Shown: positions 16,209 to 25,893 of the stretch, piece after piece
How the letters are laid out: every line of letters starts with the position of its first letter
How positions within the stretch are numbered: position 1 is the first letter of the stretch
Assembly: GCA_003611875.1 (NCBI GenBank)
Contig: RAYY01000003.1
Coordinates: 1 to 64,000, forward strand
DNA length: 64,000 nucleotides
Direction: 5' to 3'
Origin: a bacterium D16-56
GTDB lineage: Bacteria > Bacillota > Clostridia > Lachnospirales > Lachnospiraceae
Notes under the pieces: model-generated
What the model saw: the letters and a program-made list of their open reading frames with translations, nothing else
What the model was told of the DNA's origin: nothing
Database searches by the model: none
Program-made: the position numbers and the translations under genes

Positions 16209-17215
16209 AGATCGGCTCTCTCCTTTTTACCCCAAAATTCTTTATTTGTGCTGCACCATAATACCAGCGGACGCGGCAATACACGATATAATTTTCCCAG
16301 CCGATACCCCGCGTATTTACAGGCGCTTCCCATAATCAACACAGGGAGCTGCTCTGGCTGTCCCTGTTTTAACATCTGTTTTGCAGCAGTCTTTATCATG
16401 CGGATGCCTTCCCCCTCTGATGGAACCCCCAAAAAGACCTCCGGATGATCTGCCTGGGATACTGCCAGATCAAAATTGCGCCGGAACTGCTGCATCCATG
16501 TCAGATTGTGAGAATGAATCACCCTGGCCTCGGATGCGTAGGCAATGCCGTATCCTGCCTTAACTGCCCCTGCTGCAAAAATCATGTCCTCATTAAAAAT
16601 CGCAGGGCTGACAAATCCTCCCAGCTTCTCAAAAGCCTCTCTCTGATAGGCACAGCACACATTGGAAGCAAAATAGGTTTTAATCCCCAGACGGGAAAGA
16701 TCTGCACGGGTTTTTACACAGCCCTCCTTCGGATAATTAAAGCTCCTGGTATACCGCTCCACTGCCTGACAGTCCTGATCCGGAAGCTGTCTTGCATATG
16801 CCATGGCCATGGTTTCTCCGTTTGGCCCTTTCTGGCTCAGAGCCGCTACAAGCCGTTCCACAAGCCGTCTTCCCTTTGGAACCGCGTCGTCTGTCATAAA
16901 GATCAGAATATCCCCCTTTAAAAGTCCTGCCCCCATGTTCCTGGTTCCGCCATGATCAAAATGTTCTTTTTCAATATGGTGAATCTCCAGATTGTCCGCC
17001 TTCCCCACAAGCTCCGGCTTCCAATATTTTTCCTCTGTATTCACCACAAGGATTCTGCTTACCGGAAAGGTCTGTTCCCTCAGCCTTTCAAGCAGACGCG
17101 CAAACCTCTGATCCGGCTTATAGACCGGAATCATCACCTCCACCACCGGTCTTCCCTGCCCGTCTCCCATGTTTGTTGTTAACCCGCTATGTTCTAAATG
17201 ATCTTCCTTCCTCAA
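16205..17215 (-). CDS. GT2 glycosyltransferase, rhamnosyltransferase-like
   Basis: About 337 residues from a TTG start that has AAGGAGG seven bases ahead; an in-frame ATG at 17239 lacks a ribosome site and another at 17170 has only a weak one. Motifs are those of GT-A rhamnosyltransferases: HGGTRNMG, FMTDDA (metal-binding acidic pair), NVCCAYQREAF and NEDM. It should add a deoxysugar, perhaps rhamnose, to a lipid-linked glycan in the cytoplasm. It overlaps the flippase gene upstream and DUF2304 downstream, so the three are coupled. Confidence 0.82.
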   Translation of the reverse strand: MRKEDHLEHSGLTTNMGDGQGRPVVEVMIPVYKPDQRFARLLERLREQTFPVSRILVVNTEEKYWKPELVGKADNLEIHHIEKEHFDHGGTRNMGAGLLKGDILIFMTDDAVPKGRRLVERLVAALSQKGPNGETMAMAYARQLPDQDCQAVERYTRSFNYPKEGCVKTRADLSRLGIKTYFASNVCCAYQREAFEKLGGFVSPAIFNEDMIFAAGAVKAGYGIAYASEARVIHSHNLTWMQQFRRNFDLAVSQADHPEVFLGVPSEGEGIRMIKTAAKQMLKQGQPEQLPVLIMGSACKYAGYRLGKLYRVLPRPLVLWCSTNKEFWGKKERADL

Positions 17216-18509
17216 ACCGCTTCCTCCTTCCAACCCCATAACAGATCCACGCCCCTGCCGTAAATCCTGCCGCCATGACCGCCATCAGCGCCAGATAGGC
17301 AAATGCCGCTCCCTTAATTCCGTCCTGCTTAACCATAGCCGGAGCCAGCACAAAAGCCAGTACAGCCAGCACCATATAAATTCCGAATATTACCCTTTGT
17401 CTGCGCAGAATCACCAAAACATAATAATAAAAATTCAATATGGCATAAAAGCTGCCTCCCAGCACTACCAGTACAAAAGCTCCATGACAGCCGGTAAGGC
17501 TTCCCGCATAGGATGCCCCCAAAAGTCCTTCCAAAATGCCTAAAACCGGCCTTCCCAGAATCCATGCCAGCGCCACGGCCAGAATACTCAAAACCCCGAT
17601 AATCCCTGAAATCCCACACAGCAGTCTTACAAATTCTCGGTATTTTCCCTTCTCCCAATCCTCGGTAAGATAAGTGAGCACCGGACGAATCACAAAGCCT
17701 GACGCCAGATTAATTACAGAAGTGGGCATAAAAATCACATTAAAATACCCTGACGCCACATCGTCCATATAGGCGTCAATGGCATACTTTGCCGCAGAAA
17801 AAATATAAAAATCAAGAAACACGGACACAAACAGCAAAAAGGTTGCCTTTGTCAGCGGCACCGTCCGTTCCATGCTTCCTTTTATATCCACAGAAGGCAA
17901 ACGTCTTCTTACCGGAATATCAAAGACAGCCACCCCTGCAAGCTGGGCTGTCACTGCCGCCCCGCAGGCCCATACCAGCGGACAGCCTGCCAGCAGCACA
18001 GACAAAAACACTCCCACAGACAAAACCGTCCGAAAGGTATTGGATTTTCCTGTAAGATAAAGATTTCCCGTGCGCTGAAATTCTGATTCATACACATCGG
18101 CAAATCCGTCAACCACCTTATAACACACCAGAAGAAAAATCACCCCAGCCTTCCATGGCGTATATCCATAAGCCCAAAGAAACGCTGCCCCTGCTGCCAA
18201 CGCAGCAAAGCAGGTCAGACACCGATGAAGCAGATAATCTCCAAACCGGTATTCTCCCGCCCCGTCTGTCACCTGGAAGGGCCGAATCCCAAAGTATGCA
18301 AGAATAAACATCTGCTGCCCGAATGTGCTGAAGCCAAAGGCAAACACACCTCCCTGTTCCTTTCCCACGATCCGCATTACTAAAAAAGAAAGAACCATAC
18401 TGGCAAAGGCATAGCAGAAGCTTCCTGCCATATTCCAGAGAATATTCTGTTTTTCTTTATTTTTCCCTGTCCTCATCAGCAGGGCCGCCCATTTATCCAC
18501 AAGGCTCAT
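17187..18509 (-). CDS. Polysaccharide flippase, MATE/MOP superfamily (Wzx-like)
   Basis: A 440-residue protein with about 12 membrane segments and the MOP-family N-terminus (NILWNMAGSFCYAFASMVLSF). Such proteins move lipid-linked sugar repeat units to the outer face of the membrane. This is one of two flippases in the locus (the other is at 22690-24162). The two differ in sequence, so they may serve different glycans or different stages. Confidence 0.85.
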   Translation of the reverse strand: MSLVDKWAALLMRTGKNKEKQNILWNMAGSFCYAFASMVLSFLVMRIVGKEQGGVFAFGFSTFGQQMFILAYFGIRPFQVTDGAGEYRFGDYLLHRCLTCFAALAAGAAFLWAYGYTPWKAGVIFLLVCYKVVDGFADVYESEFQRTGNLYLTGKSNTFRTVLSVGVFLSVLLAGCPLVWACGAAVTAQLAGVAVFDIPVRRRLPSVDIKGSMERTVPLTKATFLLFVSVFLDFYIFSAAKYAIDAYMDDVASGYFNVIFMPTSVINLASGFVIRPVLTYLTEDWEKGKYREFVRLLCGISGIIGVLSILAVALAWILGRPVLGILEGLLGASYAGSLTGCHGAFVLVVLGGSFYAILNFYYYVLVILRRQRVIFGIYMVLAVLAFVLAPAMVKQDGIKGAAFAYLALMAVMAAGFTAGAWICYGVGRRKRFEEGRSFRT

Positions 18510-18634
18510 GCCGTATTTCCATTCCTTTCTCCTGTCTGCCAGCTCCCCTGATGTCTCCTGAATCCCTTCTTCCAGCCCACGAAATTCAGCCCCTTAAAGC
18601 ATTCCAGCCGAACATGTCAAAACACGAGCAGGCT

Positions 18635-19330
18635 TCACCTCTTCCGGAAATTCTGAATCAGCAAAATCGACAGCAGCATCCTGACCATATACCGCACTGC
18701 AACCACTGGTTTTAAATAGCTCTCACCGCCCAGACGCTCTCCGATCTCCACCGGAATCTCTGACACTCTTGCCCCCTGCTTTAAAAGGTAAGAGACCGTA
18801 TCCGGCTCTGGCCCATAATTTAAATTCAGTGCAAACTCCCCAATCATCCTTCGGTTAAACATCCGCATCCCGGAGGTAGGGTCCGCCACCCTCACCCCGG
18901 TGGTTATCCGAATGGCTCCTGCCAGCAGACGGCTTCCCACCATACGGATAGAATACCCCTTGGCCTTGTCCAGGAATCGGCTTCCGATCACAATATCAAA
19001 GCCCTCCTCCATCTTCCTCTTCATCGGAAGAATATACTCCGGGCGGTGCTGTCCGTCTCCGTCAAACTGAACGGCACAGGCGTATCCTCGGTAATAGGCA
19101 TATTTCATACCGGCCTGAAAACACCCTGCCAGCCCTAAGTTTACCGGAAGGTCCAGCAGACAATACCCATGCTCCCTGCAGATTTGTCTGGTCTTATCCG
19201 TAGAACCGTCATTGACCACCACATAATCAAGCTCCGGGTAATCTCGGATCAGCTCCTCCACTACCAGTTCAATATTTGCTTCCTCATTATAAGCTGGTAT
19301 CACCACCAGCACCTTATCCAACTGTTCCAT
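18635..19330 (-). CDS. DPM1-like GT2 polyprenyl-phosphate glycosyltransferase
   Basis: A 231-residue GT-A enzyme. Motifs VVIPAYNEEANIELV, VVNDGSTDKTRQIC and QFDGDGQHRPEYI match dolichol-phosphate mannosyltransferase relatives, which put a hexose on polyprenyl phosphate. It has no C-terminal membrane segments. The product could serve as donor for the GT-C-like membrane proteins in the locus (DUF2142 at 14099-15763 and the GT39-like protein at 26085-27713); that link is inferred. Confidence 0.87.
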   Translation of the reverse strand: MEQLDKVLVVIPAYNEEANIELVVEELIRDYPELDYVVVNDGSTDKTRQICREHGYCLLDLPVNLGLAGCFQAGMKYAYYRGYACAVQFDGDGQHRPEYILPMKRKMEEGFDIVIGSRFLDKAKGYSIRMVGSRLLAGAIRITTGVRVADPTSGMRMFNRRMIGEFALNLNYGPEPDTVSYLLKQGARVSEIPVEIGERLGGESYLKPVVAVRYMVRMLLSILLIQNFRKR

Positions 19331-19366
19331 GCTCTGTCTCCAATTGCCTTACTGCTTCACGCAGAA

Positions 19367-19448
19367 TAAATTTTCCTATGCAAGGCGGCTGAATGAGGCG
19401 ATGCCGGAAGCATCGTCAATGGAAGCCAGCCCAGCAGATGGAAATTTA
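19367..19448. other. Structured intergenic element with nested stems
   Basis: Within a 151-base gap, an outer pairing TAAATTTTCC (19367-19376) with GGAAATTTA (19440-19448) encloses a GGCT/AGCC pairing and a 6-bp hairpin CGATGC/GCATCG (19399-19415). The nested layout suggests a folded RNA or a dispersed intergenic repeat. No T run marks it as a terminator. Confidence 0.45.
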
Positions 19449-19481
19449 GACAAGTGAAATATAAGGTTAATTATAGTTGAA

Positions 19482-20597
19482 TCATACTAGTATCAAATCA
19501 CAAATTCTGTCCACGATCTCCGGATCCAGCTCCGCATACAGCGGAAGGGTCAGCACCTGCCTGGATATCCGTGCCGCCACCGGCGTTTCCTTCTCGTCAA
19601 ACAATCCACGATAACAGGCATAGCTGTTGATACACGGATAAAAATACTTCCGGGCATGAATATCCGCCCTGGCCAGCTCCTCAAAAACCTGATCACGATT
19701 CTTTTTATATCCGTCAAATACCACCGGCATATAGGCATAATTGCTGCGTACTCTGGGATTTTCCGAGCACAGGCAGATTCCCTCTGTGTTGGAAAGCCGT
19801 TTCCTGTAATGGTCTGCCAGCCTTTTTCTCTTGGCAATCTCCTGATCAATATGCCGCAGATTGCACAGTCCCATGGCTGCCTGAAACTCATTCATCTTTC
19901 CATTGGCTCCCACATACTCTACGCTCTCACTGTTCATAATACCAAAATTTTTAAGCTGGTACAGCCTGTCAGCCAGCCCGGGATCCCGGTATGACACAGC
20001 CCCTCCCTCTATGCTGTGAAACACCTTGGTGGCATGAAAGCTAAACATGGAAAGATCGCCCAGCTCTGCCACCCCCCGCCCGTCAAGCTCCTCTCCAAAC
20101 GTGTGCGCGGCATCATAAATCACCTTCAGTCCATGCCTGTCTGCAATCTCCTGGATCCGATCCACATCGCAGAGATTTCCATATACATGAACCGGCAAAA
20201 TAGCACACGTATTTTCTGTAATCCGATCTTCCAGCCTCTCTGCATCCAATGTATAATTTTCCGGATCAATATCTCCAAATACCGGCGTCAGCCCGTTTCT
20301 CACAATCGCATGGGTGGTAGAGGCAAAGCTGAAGGGCGTGGTAATCACCTCACCCTTTAAGCCAAGGGCCTGCAGAGCCAGCTCCAGCGCCATATGCCCG
20401 TTGACAAACAATTCCAGATTTTGAGTTTTCAAATAGATCTTAAGCTGTCTCTTCAGCTCCTCGTGATAATCCCCCATATTAGTCAGCCATGCGCTCTCCC
20501 ATAAGGGCTTTAACATCTCCACATATTCCTCCAGCGGCGGCAGGGATGACCGAGTAACCGCTATGGGGCCTTTTATGTTTTTCCCTTTTTCTCTCAT
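19482..20597 (-). CDS. DegT/DnrJ/EryC1/StrS family aminotransferase
   Basis: A 371-residue PLP enzyme of the sugar aminotransferase family. The region SFHATKVFHSIEGGAV contains the PLP lysine of the family, and TTPFSFASTTHAI and FGDIDPENYTLD are typical. It would add an amino group to a nucleotide-activated keto sugar such as a dTDP-4-keto-6-deoxyhexose. RfbC at 2.7 kb acts on the same class of dTDP-keto sugar. The start follows GAGGAAAG. It lies 38 bases after the ATP-grasp gene in the operon. Confidence 0.88.
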   Translation of the reverse strand: MREKGKNIKGPIAVTRSSLPPLEEYVEMLKPLWESAWLTNMGDYHEELKRQLKIYLKTQNLELFVNGHMALELALQALGLKGEVITTPFSFASTTHAIVRNGLTPVFGDIDPENYTLDAERLEDRITENTCAILPVHVYGNLCDVDRIQEIADRHGLKVIYDAAHTFGEELDGRGVAELGDLSMFSFHATKVFHSIEGGAVSYRDPGLADRLYQLKNFGIMNSESVEYVGANGKMNEFQAAMGLCNLRHIDQEIAKRKRLADHYRKRLSNTEGICLCSENPRVRSNYAYMPVVFDGYKKNRDQVFEELARADIHARKYFYPCINSYACYRGLFDEKETPVAARISRQVLTLPLYAELDPEIVDRICDLILV

Positions 20598-20635
20598 AGA
20601 TCTTTCCTCTTTCCACTCAATCCCCTTGTACTATC

Positions 20636-21652
20636 TCAATGCTGCACCAGAATCTGTATATCCTTCAAAGCCCTGACTCCTGCCTGCGCCTTCAGATACC
20701 GTTCCTCCGGCTCCCTTTCGGACGCCCACATGACCAGGGCATAGGGAAGGTGAAGCCCTGCCGCATGGCTGAATGGGTATCCTCCCCCAAATCGTGCATT
20801 CATCTCCAACACATAATATTGCCCTTGGGATTCCAAGATATCCACATCCAGGTTTCCCGGATGGCCCAGAAGCTTGGACAAATGTTTCCCTGTCCGCTCC
20901 AGCTTTGGTGAGCTTATGGTAATGGCCGCATCCGTCTCTCCTGCCCGCATATTGACCTTTTCCTTAACCACCACAGTCCTGCAGGCTCCCTTTAAATCAT
21001 TGACCACATCCATGCCCAGCTCCCTGCCCGTGATCTTCTCCTGAATGATCACACAGCTCTCCCTTTCCTGGGCTGCCTCATATTTCAAATAGCTGTTCTG
21101 GATTTCACGGCAGATTTTTCTGTGGAATATTCTCAGCTCCTCCTCGTCGTCCGCCTGATAGACGGACAAAGATCCCATCCCCCACCGAGGCTTCAGAATC
21201 AAGGGATAGGATGCCTGTCCTTCTTTAATTGCCCAAAGGGCGGCTTCCCTGTCCAGCCAGCTCTCAGGAGTTGAGATCCCCTCTGCCTGAAGGGCTCTGC
21301 AGGTCTTCCATTTATCATTGCAGATCTCAATCGCTGCAGGCTCTGCTGTCACCACCCTTGTGCCCTGGTCTCTAAATACTTCCTTGTTCCTGGAAAGTAT
21401 GGGAAGATCTATATCAAATAAAGGCATCAGCAGATCGATCTCCCATTTTTTACAATAATCCAGCAAAAACGGAATGTATTCCGAATCATAGATCAAAGGG
21501 GTGATCACCTGACGGTCCGCCGCAAAAAATGCCGGACTGCTCTCACTGTTGGCTGCATGAACCAGCCCGGTAAACCCAGCCATCCTAAGAGCCTCTTTAA
21601 AATAATTTACCAGATAAGTCCTCCGTCCCGCACTTGTCAGCAGAATATTCAT
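20636..21652 (-). CDS. ATP-grasp enzyme, carbamoyl-phosphate-synthase-like
   Basis: About 338 residues. It starts MNILLTSAGRRTYLVNYF, the pre-ATP-grasp Rossmann-like domain of a family common in polysaccharide loci. The ATP-grasp core follows, with ILKPRWGMGS and a C-terminal LEMNARFGGGYPFSHAAG motif that holds the Mg-ATP ligands. Such enzymes ligate a carboxylate to an amine, so it may modify an amino sugar or amino acid substituent; the adjacent aminotransferase supports this. The ATG overlaps the stop of the upstream GT2 gene (ATGA). Confidence 0.82.
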   Translation of the reverse strand: MNILLTSAGRRTYLVNYFKEALRMAGFTGLVHAANSESSPAFFAADRQVITPLIYDSEYIPFLLDYCKKWEIDLLMPLFDIDLPILSRNKEVFRDQGTRVVTAEPAAIEICNDKWKTCRALQAEGISTPESWLDREAALWAIKEGQASYPLILKPRWGMGSLSVYQADDEEELRIFHRKICREIQNSYLKYEAAQERESCVIIQEKITGRELGMDVVNDLKGACRTVVVKEKVNMRAGETDAAITISSPKLERTGKHLSKLLGHPGNLDVDILESQGQYYVLEMNARFGGGYPFSHAAGLHLPYALVMWASEREPEERYLKAQAGVRALKDIQILVQH

Positions 21653-22653
21653 CCCATTTTTCCTCTTTTCCTGTAAGCTGCTTCTGCCAGCCACCCATAC
21701 AGCCTTGGAAACCGCAGCTCCAGACAAATATAAAACCTTGTCCGCCAGGTCAGCTCCCGAAAATAATCTCGATATTTTTTATTTGTCACCACACTATAGC
21801 ACCGGGTGTTTACCTTTGTCAAATACCAGATTCTCCTGGCAGCCCTTTTTACTTCCTGATGAAACCTCCTGTCTGTTGCCTTGTCAAAAGCCTGGTAGGT
21901 CCGTTTCATGGACTCACAGTATTGTCTCTGTTTTTCTACGTAATCTCCGGTCTTTTCCTGTACAGTCCAGGATGCGGCCACACCCACACGGTAAACGCTC
22001 ATATCCTGGTTCATATAATAGCAGTACCCCTCTGCTGCTGCCATAAGCTGCAGAGGTATATCTCCCACCGGACAGTCTACATAGTAAGAGGGAAGGCATT
22101 TTACCAGCCGGGCAGGAAAAACCATGGATGCTGTGGCATAGCCGCAGGATTTGTCAATCACCTGCCGCGAGGATATTCTTCTGCTCCTTCTGCAGGGCCG
22201 CATCCGCCTGTCAGAATGCGAGCCGTCCACAGTCAGAATCCTGGCGCTGTGGATACATAGGCTGCAGCCTGGATGGCTTTCCAAATAATCCACCTGACGC
22301 TGCAGCTTCTCTGAATCTGTCCAGTAATCATCCCCCTCACACATGGCAATATACTTTCCTCTTGCCCTGGGAAAATTAAACGCTCCGCTGGGATTGGTAA
22401 CACCTCTTGAATACTGGTTTTCCTCACTTAGCCACGGCCGAATCTTCTCCGGACAGCGCCGGGCATATTCCTGAATTATGTCCGGCGTCCTGTCCGTAGA
22501 GGCGTCGTCATAGATCACAATCTCAAAAGGGAATTTGGTCTTCTGCTTCAAAAACCCTTCCAAGGCATCTTGTATAAAATTTTCATGGTTATATGTGAGA
22601 CAGCAGATACTTACAAACGGAGTCTCTCTGTTCTCCTGGTTTTCGTTTCCCAT
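21649..22653 (-). CDS. GT2 glycosyltransferase
   Basis: A 334-residue GT-A enzyme. The N-terminal core shows VSICCLTYNHENFIQDAL, VIYDDASTDRTPDII and CEGDDYWTD (metal-binding DD). The C-terminal 120 residues are basic and without recognised motifs. It adds one sugar to the growing lipid-linked glycan; donor and acceptor cannot be read from sequence. It is translationally coupled to the ATP-grasp gene and preceded by the second flippase. Confidence 0.85.
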   Translation of the reverse strand: MGNENQENRETPFVSICCLTYNHENFIQDALEGFLKQKTKFPFEIVIYDDASTDRTPDIIQEYARRCPEKIRPWLSEENQYSRGVTNPSGAFNFPRARGKYIAMCEGDDYWTDSEKLQRQVDYLESHPGCSLCIHSARILTVDGSHSDRRMRPCRRSRRISSRQVIDKSCGYATASMVFPARLVKCLPSYYVDCPVGDIPLQLMAAAEGYCYYMNQDMSVYRVGVAASWTVQEKTGDYVEKQRQYCESMKRTYQAFDKATDRRFHQEVKRAARRIWYLTKVNTRCYSVVTNKKYRDYFRELTWRTRFYICLELRFPRLYGWLAEAAYRKRGKMG

Positions 22654-22689
22654 ATTTTTCCTTTCTCATTCCTTTTCTTATGGCCTTCT

Positions 22690-24162
22690 TTACTCCTCTA
22701 TGATATTCTGTTTCCTGCTGTTCACCCTGTCCTGTACCAGACAAACCAGATACCGAAAGCTTTCTGCCTGAAATATGGCCGCCAGTACCGCATAGCATCC
22801 TACTCCAAAGCCAATCTGCAGGCACAGCTTTATCCAAGCTCCCTGCGGAAGCGCCAATCCCAGCCCATACACGCAGCCCGCCATCGCAAGGGACAGCCCG
22901 GCAGACGGCAGAATATCTGCCCACTGGGTCCCGATTCCGTAGCCCAGCAGTCTTTTGTTGGGCCAGGAATTGACAAAGGTGCAAAAAAAGTCCAGCACTG
23001 CCTTGATCGATACCAGCACCAATGGTCCAAACTGAATCCCCACCAAAAGCCCCATAAGTCCCATGGCCTTTTTAATTATCTCCAGCTTTAAAAACACATC
23101 GCTCCTCCCTGCTGCGTTTATGGCCTGGAGATTGGTAATATGAATCGGCCAAAAAGAATATGCCACACATAAAATCCTCAAATAGGGAACACATGACAGC
23201 CATTTTTCTCCCAGAAGGGCCAGCACCAGGGTATCCGCCACCGCGCACAGCCCAAACAGCATAGGCAAAATTAAAAAGGAGCTGATCCGCACTGCACGAC
23301 GAACCATATGACACATCTTTTCCGGCGATCCCTGGCAGGAAGAAAAGGCCGGAAGCAGCACAGACTGAATCGCAGCCCCCAGATTATTTACGATCAGCTT
23401 TGGGAACTGATCCCCCCGGTTGTATATTCCTAAAATCTCTTCATTATATATCTTTCCCATAATAAGTCCATACAGATTATTAAATAAGGTGTCAATGAGA
23501 GATGCTGTCAAAAGCTTCCATCCAAAGGCAAACAGTACTGCAAGACGTTTCCATGCAAACAAAAATGCCGGATGCCAGGAAACCATAAAAAACAAGACCA
23601 GCATCAGCGAAAAATAATAGATCACCTGCTGCCCTACCATAGCCCATACGCCAAACCCTGTATATGCCATCCAAATGCTGACTGCTCCCGAAACCACGGA
23701 TGCGGTCAGTGTTGACAAAAACAAGCCGCGAAATTCCAGCTTTCTGGAAACATAAGCTGTCTGTACGGAGATCACCGCCCCCGGAAACAGCACCAGCGCC
23801 AACACCCGGACAATTTTTTCCAGCACCTGAATCTGATAAAACCTGGCAATAGCCGGAGCCGCCCCATAAAGCACACAATACATAACGCCAGATGCCAGCA
23901 GCCCGAAATAAAATACAGAAGAAAAGTCTTTTTCATCCGCATGCTGCTTCTGCACTAAAGCAGTGCTGAACCCATTCTGAACAATCACATTGGCGATGGT
24001 TATGAAAATCATAATAATTCCCACCACGCCATACTCTGCCGGCGACAAAAGCCTTGCCAGAAGAATCGCAATCACAAACTGAATTCCCTGGGCCCCTCCG
24101 TTTTCCAAAAGCTTCCAGAACAACCCGTCTGCCACTTTTTGCTTTAACTTTACTTCTGTCAT
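22690..24162 (-). CDS. Polysaccharide flippase (WzxC/MOP family)
   Basis: About 490 residues, roughly 12-14 membrane segments. The N-terminus KVADGLFWKLLENGGAQGIQ and the stretch ARLLSPAEYGVVGI are typical of the WzxC-like branch. It should carry an undecaprenyl-linked oligosaccharide across the membrane. The ATG at 24162 follows GAGG; 28 further residues from an upstream start are not supported. It heads a minus-strand operon running to 14099. Confidence 0.87.
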   Translation of the reverse strand: MTEVKLKQKVADGLFWKLLENGGAQGIQFVIAILLARLLSPAEYGVVGIIMIFITIANVIVQNGFSTALVQKQHADEKDFSSVFYFGLLASGVMYCVLYGAAPAIARFYQIQVLEKIVRVLALVLFPGAVISVQTAYVSRKLEFRGLFLSTLTASVVSGAVSIWMAYTGFGVWAMVGQQVIYYFSLMLVLFFMVSWHPAFLFAWKRLAVLFAFGWKLLTASLIDTLFNNLYGLIMGKIYNEEILGIYNRGDQFPKLIVNNLGAAIQSVLLPAFSSCQGSPEKMCHMVRRAVRISSFLILPMLFGLCAVADTLVLALLGEKWLSCVPYLRILCVAYSFWPIHITNLQAINAAGRSDVFLKLEIIKKAMGLMGLLVGIQFGPLVLVSIKAVLDFFCTFVNSWPNKRLLGYGIGTQWADILPSAGLSLAMAGCVYGLGLALPQGAWIKLCLQIGFGVGCYAVLAAIFQAESFRYLVCLVQDRVNSRKQNIIEE

Positions 24163-24244
24163 AATTTTACAATCCTCGTTTTTACGGCCTGATTTTATGA
24201 TTTCAAGTAAAAATATCCTTACGTTTCTCTTGCCAATACCTTTC

Positions 24245-24273
24245 ATTTTACAATATTCCCCAGAAATTGTAAA
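24245..24273 (-). promoter_or_regulatory. Candidate promoter for the minus-strand glycan operon
   Basis: On the minus strand TTTACA (24268-24273) and TAAAAT (24245-24250) are 17 bp apart, about 85 bases ahead of the flippase start codon. Confidence 0.5.
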
Positions 24274-24342
24274 TCATATATGGAATTTTTCCGATAAATG
24301 TGTTAAATTATCATTGGATACTATTTTAGGAGGTCTATATTT

Positions 24343-25881
24343 ATGAACAGCAGAAAAAAAATACGGCTGGCATTCTTTTTATCCGGCGTCTTAAGCCTTA
24401 GCTCTGCTTTCTGCGCATTCGCAGAAAACGGCGTCGGTCCCGCTTTTGACCCACGTTACAATCCTGATATGGAGGCACCTGCAGAAAGCCAGGCCCCGGA
24501 AACCGTCGGTCCCACAGAAAGTCCGGTTATTGACACCTCAGTTTCCGACACAGAGGTCAGTGTTCCCGAAACACAGTCTCCGGAGACCCAGTCCCCGGAA
24601 ACCCAGACACCTGATACCACATCTCCGGAAACCCAGACACCGGAAACGGAACCCCCGGACACCCAGCCTTCGGAAACGGAAGCTCCGGTTACAGAGACTC
24701 AGACTCCTGCAGCCGTCAGCCCGCAGCCACGTCTGCAGACTACCCTGCTTTTAAGCCGCCAGCAGTGGTCTCAGCCCTATATCAATGACCAGTGGTGCGG
24801 TACTGGCGACGAAACCTTTTACTCCATTTCCATTTTTATGGAATATGCCATCGGCAATCTTTATTACCGCGCCTACACGGCCAGCAACGGCTGGACCAAC
24901 TGGGCCATGAACGGGCAGCAGACGGCCATTCCGGCGGACATGGCTCCCATTGAAGCGCTTCAGCTCCGTTTTGACGGCCCTGTTTTGGACGAGTATGACC
25001 TTTTCTATTCTGCCGTGTTGATGGACGGAACTGCTACCGGATGGGCAAAGAATGGAATGTCAGTAGGTTCCATGAACCAAAACAATCCCATTAAGGCCCT
25101 TCGTATGGCTTTCTTCCGTAAAGCGGACCCGGCAGACATTACGGTGGGTGATGCTTTGATTTCCGTTCATACAGACGGCATCCAGTATATTGACGGACAG
25201 CTTCGCTATATCCACGGAGATGGCTCTAACTATACAGGATGGGCATGGAATGAGAGCCAGCGCTATTACTTTGTAGATTCTTATCCTGTAACCGGCTGGC
25301 AGTACATAGACGGTTACAAATATTACTTTGCAGAGGACGGCAAGCTTGTAGAGGATTTAGAGCCCATTATAGGAGCTCAGGGACCTTATCTCATCAAGAT
25401 CAATAAGGAGATGAACACCACTACCATCTATGTGGCAGACGGAGCCAACGGATATATTATCCCCTTAAAGTCCTTCCTGTGTTCCTGCGGCGATGATACC
25501 CCGGTAGGTACGTTTAAAACTCCGGAGAAATACCGGTGGCGTCTTATGAACAGCGGTGTTTCCTGTCAGTATGCCACCAGGCTTGGAGCCGGCTTAAGCT
25601 TTTTGCTGCACTCCATTATCTATGATGTGCAGGATATCAACACCATGTGGCCGGAGACCTACAACTATCTGGGAGTCGCCCGTTCGGCAGGATGTATCCG
25701 TTTCACCTCAGGTGATGCCAAATGGATTTATGACCACTGCCCCATCGGAACCACGGTGCAGGTGTACAATTCTCCGATTGCCGGACCTTATGACCGTCCC
25801 ACTATTGCCGCTGTCATTCCGTCTACCCAGCGCTGGGATCCCACTGACCCCATCGCATTAGCTCAGTTTGGACAGCAGTAA
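24343..25881 (+). CDS. Secreted L,D-transpeptidase with Pro/Glu/Thr-rich stalk and wall-binding segment
   Basis: A 512-residue exported protein. A signal peptide covers about residues 1-27 (RLAFFLSGVLSLSSAFCAFA). Residues about 45-125 are a stalk of repeated SPETQ/TPETE-type pentads. A middle segment holds aromatic wall-binding-like repeats (SQRYYFVDSYPVTGWQYIDG). The YkuD catalytic domain is at the C-terminus with HSIIYD and SAGCIRF, which supplies the catalytic cysteine. It should make 3-3 crosslinks in peptidoglycan or attach proteins to it. It is the only plus-strand gene inside the glycan locus and has its own terminator. Confidence 0.9.
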   Translation: MNSRKKIRLAFFLSGVLSLSSAFCAFAENGVGPAFDPRYNPDMEAPAESQAPETVGPTESPVIDTSVSDTEVSVPETQSPETQSPETQTPDTTSPETQTPETEPPDTQPSETEAPVTETQTPAAVSPQPRLQTTLLLSRQQWSQPYINDQWCGTGDETFYSISIFMEYAIGNLYYRAYTASNGWTNWAMNGQQTAIPADMAPIEALQLRFDGPVLDEYDLFYSAVLMDGTATGWAKNGMSVGSMNQNNPIKALRMAFFRKADPADITVGDALISVHTDGIQYIDGQLRYIHGDGSNYTGWAWNESQRYYFVDSYPVTGWQYIDGYKYYFAEDGKLVEDLEPIIGAQGPYLIKINKEMNTTTIYVADGANGYIIPLKSFLCSCGDDTPVGTFKTPEKYRWRLMNSGVSCQYATRLGAGLSFLLHSIIYDVQDINTMWPETYNYLGVARSAGCIRFTSGDAKWIYDHCPIGTTVQVYNSPIAGPYDRPTIAAVIPSTQRWDPTDPIALAQFGQQ

Positions 25882-25893
25882 ATTCTTTCCATA

